A stretch of DNA of 64,000 nt from Sarcophilus harrisii (lineage: Eukaryota > Chordata > Mammalia > Dasyuromorphia > Dasyuridae). This document shows positions 55,806-64,000 of the stretch, piece after piece. Location: contig NC_045427.1 of NCBI RefSeq assembly GCF_902635505.1, forward strand, positions 591,747,665 through 591,811,664, in the 5' to 3' direction. The notes beneath the pieces are model-generated. The model was not told the DNA's origin and did no database searches. It was given only the letters and a program-made list of their open reading frames with translations. A program made the translations under genes and the position numbers. The number at the start of each line of letters is the position of its first letter. Position 1 is the stretch's first letter.

Positions 55806-56499
55806 GGCCAAGCATCTCAAACCATCTACTAGAGTTCTACCTAAAGGGACATTTTTCCTTATATCAAGCCATTGTGTCTCTCTCCATACAACCTTCATCC
55901 TTTGTTCCTGGCTCTGCACTCTAGGCCAAGAAAAACAGACTTGATTCCTTTCCTTATTAACAATCTTTCAGAGGCTTGAAGACAGGGACCACCTAGATCC
56001 TCCTGTTCAGGTCTTCTCATATCCAGGTAGAAGATCCCATTTCCTCAGCTGATTCTCATGTGACATGACCCTGACACCTTCATTATCCTCATTAACCTAT
56101 GGGCTCTCTTCAGTTTATCAATGGCTTTCCTAAAAATTGGTCCCCAGAGCCAAATTCAGTACTCTAGATATGGTGGAACCAGGGCAGAGTAAAGAGTAAC
56201 CTTCACCTCCCTGGTTCACTAGGACATCAGCACGCTGATCCCAGGGTCATCATTATTCATGAAAGGCAAATGCTAGAACTTCTAAAATAGCATTTATGGT
56301 CAAATTAACAGAGCATGCTTTTGGGCACTCACAAAAATGATTTAGATAATCTCCTGATTAACCCCTACAACTTCAAATCAATTTCTCTTCACCATTTCCC
56401 GCCCAACATCCCAGTGGTCTCCTGAGATAGTGGGAATTTAGTGAATCACACTGACCCCATCCTGTGACTCAACTTTGGTTCCTTTCTATTCAATTATGG

Positions 56500-57080
56500 G
56501 TCTAGTCCAGTTTCTGTCTTGTGAGAAAACTTTATTCAATTATAGGAAACTTGATTGCGCTGTTTGAAGCTAGCCCTTCATGGCTGGGAAGTTGAACCAC
56601 CTCCACCTGCTTCTTAGAGACCTTTAACTAAGGACCAAGGTTATGCTGACCAGAAACCTGGTCAGATGCAAAGATTGATGCAAGGAGTTTTCTCCCAGTG
56701 GTACATCTCAAGTCACCCATGTGTCTTATCTGAAAACTGGTCCTGTACTGATTCTGTGCTGATAATTATTGTTCCAGTTTTCTTTGATTGAATAGGGACA
56801 CATGGTCAAGGAGGGGGAGATGATGGAGGAGGACCTCTTTTCTTGATCTCAGGAAATCTGACCTTTTGGCTCTCCCCCTCTCAACTTGGAAAATCCCTAA
56901 TATTTCCTCCAATTAGAAATCAGATTACCTAATTTTGTATACTGGTTAATTGTTTTTTTTTTTTAATTAATTCGTCTTACTGGAAGAATTTATTTTAATG
57001 CATAAAAGTCTGTCTCTCTCCCCCAATATTCTGGATCCAATGGCAAAGTTGAGGAGGTCTGCTCCATATTTGTTATGCAA
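56500..57080. mobile_element. LTR-like fossil, copy 1
   Basis: It shares long order with the copy at 63025-63515: GGTTATGCTGA, TCTTATCTGAAAACTGG, CCAATTAGAAATCAGATT, a TTAATTAATT block and AAAAGTCTGTCTCT. The non-coding layout with a promoter-like A/T block before the shared end suggests a solo LTR of an endogenous retrovirus. The family is not certain, and it looks old and broken. Confidence 0.5.
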
Positions 57081-57089
57081 CTGCCATGT

Positions 57090-57485
57090 GTTCCTTCATA
57101 AATTGATTTGCTCAGAAGCTCAAACCTTTGTTTCCTCAGGCATTTCATCTTTCACCTAACATCCTTCTCACCTGGAAATGTCTCCACCTCTGTAATTTCT
57201 TTCCCTTATCTGTATATTGAACTCCCATTTCAAGAATATCCACAAGAGTCATGCTCAGCTCCTGACTCTCTCTTCTACTTTTCTACTTTGTCCCTTCTCC
57301 AGAGTCTGTCCCTACGTCCCTCCCTACCTCACCTGGGCTTCTCTGTTCCTTCCTTGGCATTGTCTCCCCCATCAGAAGGGAAGCTCCTTGAGAACAGGAA
57401 CGTGTGCAGCATTTGTATTTCTAGGGCTTAGCACATACTAAACCCATAGTCTAGTACATAGTAAGTGCTTATTGAATGTTAATCT
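57090..57485 (+). repeat. L2-type 3' region fragment
   Basis: It has CCTAACATCCTTCTCACCTG, GAAGCTCCTTGAGAACAGGA and GTACATAGTAAGTGCTTATT, the last two being the L2 3' end in sense. Confidence 0.65.
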
Positions 57486-58729
57486 GATATTTCTTTAATG
57501 ACAACATCACTAACCCAATGACGACATAAAATAGCAGTCATTTCTGGCTCTCCCTTTTAGTCATTACCCTCAATCCCTCCCCAGCATCCAACCAATCCTG
57601 TCAGTCCTAATAAAGCCATGTTCCTCATTCCCATCAGCGCCTTTCCTCCTCCTATCATGGGCCTTCATTACCTCTCCCTGTGGCAGAACTGGGCTTTGTG
57701 ACTAAGTCCATGGCCTTTCCACACTTGCCTCCCCACGCATAACAAAACGGAGACGGACTTGGCCCGAGTCCCTTGACCCCTGTGAGCTGGCCCAGCCCAA
57801 GGTGGTCTATAATAGCCTACAGAGCTGAACTGGCATGAAGCCAAATCCCAAAAATGGTTAGGATTAGGACTTGAATAGTGGGGAGTGTGAACTGTGGGGA
57901 ATACAATGCAGGTGGTGAGAACTGCTCCCCTGAGGGAGTGTGGGAAATTAACTATGAAATAACGGAGAGAAATAAAAGGATTATTGAGCAGCCTCGAGTG
58001 CTCTGCTAGAGATAGGCAGCATGAATCTGTAATGTGCCAAGTGCAAGTCTGCATGGTTCCCTGCTCTCCAGCCTGGCACAGGAGCCAAGAAAGCCCATGA
58101 TGGCAGCGGGCCAGGTTGAGGTGACAACACAGCAGAAGGTTAAGAGACTGGGGTGTTAGTTAAAGCAGCATTGGCCAGCCATGATCTTCAGCTTGGATGG
58201 AACGGGAACTAACAAAGTGAGCAAAGGAGCCATGCTCTCAAAGAAGAGGTGGTAGGGACCGGTGAGTCAAACTGCAGTCCCCATCACTGCCACCGTCACC
58301 ACTAGCACCTTCCCTCAGAGCCCCAGGGAGACAGCCCAGGACACTGAGCCCACCATCCCCTAGAACAGCAGTACCATCCCCACCTCCCCACCCAGGCTGT
58401 CTCCATTCCAATCCCTGAAGCCATCATTCAGGAAATCAACCTTTGTGGAATGTGACCTGGCAACTGCATTTGCTCCAGCCCTTGTCTCTTTAAGCAGACC
58501 CTGCTTCTAAAGACCCAGAAAAAGAGAGGTTTTGCAACCAAAGTCCTTGATCCTGTTTAATGGCTCCACATCAGAAGTAGATCTGGTTTTATCAGTGGAA
58601 AAAATGTAAAATAAGATGAATCACCTTCTTTTTTGGAAGGACCATGGGGTCTTTTCATCTAGCTTGCAGGTGATCCCTCTTTGGTTGGCTCCCCTTATTA
58701 GAACTTCAGGGACTCTCTTGGTTTTTTTC

Positions 58730-58796
58730 TATTTATATCACTAGCATTAAACACAGTGCTTTGTACTTATTGGTTGCTTAATAAACATTTTTTTTT
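58730..58796 (+). repeat. MIR or L2 3' end
   Basis: ACACAGTGCTTTGTACTTAT then TGGTTGCTTAATAAACATTT is the typical 3' end of MIR/L2-type elements. Only this tail is present. Confidence 0.55.
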
Positions 58797-59634
58797 GACT
58801 TATGAGAAAAGCAGAAGTTGGAAAAGGCCAGGCAGAGAGCTGATGCAGGCAGTATTGAAGAGGAAGAGAGGTGGAAGATATTGGTATCGCTACGTGTTTT
58901 GGGAGGCAGTGTCTTCATGGAGTGATGAAAATCGTGGTATGGCATCATTTTTTGTGGGGTTTGGGACCTAACGGGGTAGACAGTGATGGGACCCAAGAGT
59001 TTAGAAATTCACATTCTATTTAGCCTTGGAATGGATGAGGATTTTGTTCTGGCCTGATAGTAGAGGGGAGACACCAAGGATGGATGAAGAAGAAAGAAAA
59101 GGGGATGCCCCAGAGAGAACCTTAATTTTCTTAACAAAGCAGGAGAACTAGAGAATGGAGAAAAGGGAGACTACTACTGAGGGCTTAAAGATAATTTTAA
59201 AAGCGCAGAACAGTCACTGTGAGGAGCATGTGGGAAGAACAGGAGAATTGTTGATAGAATCCATGGTGTATTGAAATTAAACAGCAAGACCTGTGATTTA
59301 TTTCTTCTTTCCTCCCTTCCCCATTGTAACTCTTTAGTCTGGGAACAGAGAAAATAGATGTTGGCAGGAATCCGGAATTGAGGATGGACATGATGGACAT
59401 ACCTATGGGTAAAAGAGTTCAGTGAAGTAACAGAATACAGCATCCGGATCTTATAGACCAACCCTGACTAGAAATCAAGAGGAGTCAGCAGAGACAGGAT
59501 GGATTTGGTAAACCAAGAAAAGCAAGATATTAGCAGATCTCTGGGGAAACACAGAGAATGTTCAACATATGAGAGCTGAAACAGGATCTTTTTGTAAAAT
59601 GAGAAGTTGGATGGTTATTCAGCTTCAAACAAGC

Positions 59635-60060
59635 ACATCACAGAAGCACAGAATCTGAGAGTTAGAAAGGACCTCACTGGCCATCTAGTCCAATCCATAC
59701 TCAAAGGAATCCCTGCGACAATGTAGCCAACAAATAGTTAGCCAATCTCTATTGAATACATATAGTGAAAAGGAACCCACCAGCTCTGGAAGCAAAACAT
59801 TGTACTTTTGGACTACTCTCATTGTTGGGAAGTTTTTCCTAACATCCAGCCAAATAGGCTTCTTTGTGCCATCTGCCCATTGCTCCTGGTTTTCTCCTCT
59901 GGGGCCAAGCAGAACAAATTTATTCCTTCCTCCACAGGACAGGCTTCAAGCCTTTAAATCCAGCTCTCCTGATCCTCTATATTCTTTTTTCTAGGCTAAA
60001 TATGTTTGATGTCAGTAATGCTTTTATTTTTCTAGTCCTTCTTAGCTTTAGTATTCTATG
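59635..60060 (-). repeat. L3/CR1 LINE 3' region
   Basis: The + strand reads CAGAATCTGAGAGTTAGAAA, CATCTAGTCCAATCCATACT, TTGTTGGGAAGTTTTTCCTA and CATTGCTCCTGGTTTTCTCC, then GGGCCAAGCAGAACAAATTT. This is the reverse of the CR1/L3 3' end over more than 350 nt, the best-preserved L3 copy here. Confidence 0.85.
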
Positions 60061-60989
60061 ATTAAAAGGTTGTATTTGAAGGGCATCTATCAATATTTAA
60101 TCTTAGTAACTAATCAATTCACTAATATTTTCCACTCTGTAGGTTTGTGGTGAGGATGCAATGAGATAATGTATGTAAATGTGAGCTATTAATATCATTA
60201 TCATCTTATATTCAATGGAGTTTAAATAGAAACCATCCTTCAAGATATCACATCCCTATTACTGTTTTTTTACATTTAATGTTTACTAGACTATTGCTTT
60301 TTGTAATTGAATGACCATACTGGGCTATAAGCTCACTAAAAAAAACTTTGGGCCATCTCCATTATAGCTGGGGGATGATAAGTACTTCACTGATTTCCCA
60401 CCTGGCTTTGACTTCCTCCTCTAGGTCTCTATTTTTTGAGGGCTTTTTTTTACAATGCAGTTTGGAGGTAATGAGTGTTTTGTATGGTGATAGCTATTTA
60501 AAAAGTGTTATTTTTACAATTTTATGGGTCAATGTTATTATGCCTAGGCAACTGTGGGTGACAGTTGTCTGCAAAGATGCTCCAATTCTAGGACAATTTA
60601 TTTATTGAATTTGGGAGTTTGAATTTGTAGGACTCAGAGACTTGTCATCTGCAAGTTTATGGACTCTGTCCTGGATCTTCTCCATCACAGTGGCAATTAA
60701 CTTTGGCAAGTGTACATTTCCTTGTTTTATGACAAGCTTTATGTTTATTATCAGAGGGTCATTGAACAGAATTCTCTCTGTTGTTTCATTTTCCAAGGAA
60801 TCATGAATGATCTAGATGTAAGAATGGGAGACACCTACTTGTATAAGAACCTATGATGGGGGAATTTTGGAAATAAAATAAATTTTTTGATTTTTGTTTG
60901 TTTGTTTTTTTTTCCCCTTGGTGTACTTATTTTCCTCCTAATCCTCTCAGAAATTTATTTCTTTTTTCTCTATTAATTGTTTTATTTTT

Positions 60990-61440
60990 TTCTGGTTACA
61001 TATGTATATTGACTTTTTAAAATATACATTTCTTTATAAATCATGTTGGGAGAGAAAAATCAGAACAAAAGGGGAAAACCACAAGAGAGGAAAAAAAAAC
61101 GCAAAAAAGAAGTGAACCTAGCATGTGCCGATTTACATTTAATCTCCATAATTCTTTTTCTGGTTGCAGATGGCATTTTCTATCCAAAATTTATTGGGAT
61201 TGCCTTGAATCAGTGAATAACTGAGAAGAACCAAGTCTTTCATAGTTTGATTATCATACAATCTTGCTGTTACTGTGTACAATGTATTCCTGGTTCTGCT
61301 GGTTTTGCTCAGCATCAGCTCAGATCTTTCCAGGTCTTTCTAAAATCAGCTTGTTCATCATTTTTTGTAGAATAATAATATTCCATTACCTTCATATACC
61401 ACAACTTATTTAGCCATTCCCCAATTGATGGGAGAGAAAT
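60990..61440 (-). mobile_element. L1 LINE 3' fragment, antisense
   Basis: Shares ATAAATCATGTTGGGAGAGA and GAACCAAGTCTTTCATAGTT with 1478-2425, and ends in ORF2 sequence (CCAATTGATGGG). Same subfamily as that copy, 5' truncated, with no clear duplication. Confidence 0.85.
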
Positions 61441-62509
61441 GCTTGTTAATTGAAAAAATAAATAAATTTTTAAAGGAAACAGAACCAATAAGAGAGTATT
61501 TTCTTCTTTTTCACAATTAACAAAAAAAAATACAGATATCTCCTATTTTTTGTATCTTCCAGTTAATTGCAAAATAGTAGAGATGTGGTCCATTGTTGTC
61601 TTTGCTTATGAAAGCCTACTTGCCTCTCAATACTTTTAAGTATGTCCTCATTTTTTATACAGATGGTTCCCATAAAGATTTTGTATAAAGAAGAAAGTAG
61701 ATAGTACTGACTTACATAGATCAGTAGTTACTGATATTTTCTTGGTCATTTGAAGTTTTTTGCAAGGATCTCCTCTTTCAGATATATTGTAAATCAGTCC
61801 CTCAATACTCTTTCAATTGCACCATCTCCAGCACAGATCTACTCTAATGTACTTATTCTAATCTTTTCCTACCTTTGTTGTTCATATTGCTATTCTATCC
61901 CTTCTACACACACACCTGGAATTGTGATACTGGGTCCAAACAAAATGTTTTCACCATCTTTCATGAAGAAAACAGTTTGTTAAAATGATTTTTGCAGATA
62001 TTTTCCATTTTTCTTCTATTTGTAGTTTTCCTATTTTCTTTCTTGGATGCCCTTTAGTTGACATTGCTTAGTCGGATATCTCGTAAAGTTTTCTTTAAAC
62101 TGGTTTTATCTTCCACTGTTTTTCTCTGGTTTATGAGACAATATAACTCATAACCATCTATCATCTTTTTGAGGGAAGATTTTTACAAATGATTTTATAT
62201 TCTGATATACTATTGATTGCCTTTGGCATCTATTTCTCACCATTTGGCAAGAAAGCCAAATGTTTGCTGATCAAGGCAATTTTGGAGTATTTGTTGTGCA
62301 ATTAATTTACATTTGTTAAATTTCTGTAAAAAATTATTCTAGTTGTTGTCAATGTCATTTTTTTAATCCATTTCCAATTTTTGACTTTCAGTGACTTCTT
62401 AAAATGATTCGGAGCTAAGTAGTTTCAAATGTATACTATATCTTTATCTCATTTTCTTCTTTTTAAAAAGAATGCTGATCTTGGAGATCTAGTGCAGAAT
62501 TCAGGTCAA

Positions 62510-63020
62510 AAAAATAAAAAAAAAAACATTGTGAATGGTAAGGTCCTTCAGATGCTCCTGTTGGCAGACAACATTGTTTTGATTTCCATGAAACTCTGAA
62601 CACAGCAAAGTCTCCTGGAAGAAATATGTAATCACTCAAAGGAATTTGACCTGTCCACCCACACAGGAAAGAGCAAATGAATGAAAAAATGTCTATTGCT
62701 CAGATACCAACATGAATTTAGGTGAACACTGTAAAGTTTATCCAACAGTGTGTGTATCTGGGACAACCAGTAGGAGTTGGGCCTAGAGTCAAATAGGAAA
62801 AAGTAGCAGGCTAGACTATGTTGGGAAATAACAAAGTTCTTGTATTGACCTTTAGCTTCTCATGAAAGCAAAAGCCTATCTTTTCAAAACTAAGATTTAA
62901 TCAGTGATATCATATGGCAGTGAAACACGGAACACCACTTCCTTCAAAGAACTGAGAAAGAAGACAATGGAAAGGCATATGTCGTTTATGAGCAGGATTA
63001 AACAGACAACTGAGAAAGGG
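62510..63020 (+). mobile_element. RTE-type LINE fragment (reverse transcriptase)
   Basis: The + strand gives, in broken frames, the RT motif region and beyond: MLLLADNIVLIS (the catalytic FADD-type motif, diverged here), QSLLEEICNHSKEFDLSTHT and YGSETRNTTSFKELRKK. This order is that of RTE/BovB reverse transcriptases. It carries stops and frame changes, so it is dead. Its right end meets the LTR-like fossil at about 63025. Confidence 0.75.
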
Positions 63021-63024
63021 TAGT

Positions 63025-63515
63025 AATTGGGAGAAAACCTCATATATCCATTGTTGGAAACTGGCCCTACACATCTGGAAAGCTGGAGAACTGCTACCTG
63101 TGGCTTAGAGACCCTTAACCGAAGACATAGGTTATGCTGATGAGAAACCCAATCAGATCCAGAGATTAATGCAATTATATATCTCAAGTAACCAATATCT
63201 CTTATCTGAAAACTGGATCCCATACTGATCAATCCCTATAATATTCCTATAATAGTTTACAGACACTTGAGGAGAGTGGAATCCCTCTTTTCTGAATTCA
63301 GTGAATCACACCTGTTCATCTCTCCCTCCTAACCTGGAAGGACCTTGATCTTTTATCCAATTAGAAATCAGATTCCCAAATGTTGCACTTTTTCTTTTTA
63401 ATTAATTGGCCTTACTTGATTAATTGTTTTTAATTTGTTAAAAGTCTGTCTCTTCCGGTATTCAGGATTCAGGCCTAAGCTGGAAAGGTCTGGTTTTGTT
63501 GACCTCTCAAATTGT
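63025..63515. mobile_element. LTR-like fossil, copy 2
   Basis: Similar in order to 56500-57080 (CTTAGAGACCCTTAACCGAA, AGGTTATGCTGATGAGAAAC, TATCTCTTATCTGAAAACTGG shortened, TTAATTAATTGG, AAAAGTCTGTCTCTTC). Probably a solo LTR of the same old family. It is non-coding and looks broken; the borders are approximate. Confidence 0.5.
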
Positions 63516-64000
63516 TCAGACCACAAAGCCATATGAGAATTTTAGTTTGTGAAGAATAGAAAGTTCTCTGCCATATAATTTGGGCCAAATGATTTTGTCT
63601 TTCTAGGTAAATTAGATACTAAATTTTTACAACCTGTCCTTATAATTGCACAGCTTTTACCATTTCCTTGTGTTGTGATCTCATGGGCTTACCTGGAACT
63701 TTTATTTGAAGGTCGAGTACTCCAGGACATACCAATCCAGGTTCACCATACTTTGTGTGACTGTACTCCTAAAGCTAGGTAGGACTCACAAGCTCCTATC
63801 AATGTTTACCTGTTTATTTTCATATAGAAGCCACAATTAGCCCAAAGCAGTCATTTATTGTAAAAGAGTGAAAAAATAAACAACAAAACTTTCCTTCAAA
63901 AATTTAGAGTTACTTTCCCATAAATACATGGAGTCAATAGGAAGAGAGTATACTGTAAAATTCATAAGTAAAAGGGTACATGTGACCAAGTCAATTTATA

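Larger units (their letters stand above)
55260..56240 (-). repeat. L3/CR1 LINE 3' region, split by two SINEs
   Basis: The left part (55260-55398) has AGTCACAGAATTACATCTTT and GATGTCATCCAGTTCAGCCC. The right part (about 55840-56240) has GGGACATTTTTCCTTATATC, GTTCCTGGCTCTGCACTCTA and CTCTTCAGTTTATCAATGGC. Both follow the reverse of the L3 3' region. WSINE1 and MIR copies lie between them. Confidence 0.75.
49216..64000. other. Intergenic region upstream of LOXL4
   Basis: No coding exon with family resemblance was found. In human the next gene upstream is PYROXD2, about 100 kb away, which fits a gene-free stretch. The region carries L2, L3, MIR, WSINE1, L1, RTE and LTR-type fossils. The stretches 49.4-50.8, 57.6-58.7, 58.8-59.6 and 61.5-62.5 kb show nothing I can name. 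Confidence 0.65.

Overview
This window is nuclear DNA from a mammal, almost certainly a marsupial and probably an Australian one. Two multi-exon genes have orthologues that are neighbours on human chromosome 10q24: R3HCC1L on the + strand and LOXL4 on the - strand, converging on each other. The repeats are a marsupial mix: a WSINE1/CORE-type SINE beginning GGGGCAGCTAGGTGG, marsupial L1 3' ends with clear target-site duplications, ancient L2, L3/CR1 and MIR pieces, an RTE fragment and hAT DNA transposons. I cannot name the species.

Layout. 1-4441: R3HCC1L intron with an antisense L1 fragment. 4442-26091: the last five coding exons of R3HCC1L, about 183 residues, spread over introns full of L1, L2, L3, MIR and hAT repeats; the 3' UTR ends near 26.7 kb. 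26.7-30.4 kb: intergenic gap between the two convergent 3' ends. 30.4-49.2 kb: LOXL4, read right to left, with a TATA-like promoter near 49.21 kb, a non-coding exon 1, a start codon at 42729 and a stop at 31186. 49.2-64 kb: no coding exon recognised; L2, L3, SINE, L1, RTE and LTR-type fossils.

LOXL4 encodes a secreted copper-dependent lysyl oxidase-like amine oxidase. Twelve coding exons join without any break into 637 residues: signal peptide, SRCR1, SRCR2, SRCR4 and the catalytic domain with its copper histidines and the Lys520/Tyr556 pair for the lysyl tyrosylquinone cofactor. The third SRCR domain, which has its own place in human LOXL4, is present only as a damaged exon at about 37.00-37.37 kb. 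It has several frame changes, stops and about 110 extra bases, inside a CpG-rich patch and close to a run of 46 Cs. Both flanking exon ends are phase 0, so leaving this exon out keeps the frame. Either this lineage makes a three-SRCR LOXL4 or the assembly is corrupt in this patch; this is the observation most worth checking.

Other notable structure: a purine tract of about 1 kb (at least ten copies of a 40-45 bp core) filling nearly all of one LOXL4 intron, a pyrimidine minisatellite of about 122-133 bp in LOXL4 intron 1, four young-looking insertions with 14-15 bp duplications, a hAT element with a perfect 8-bp duplication, and nested insertions in old L2 and L3 copies. I found no CRISPR array, operon, RNA gene or new gene system.
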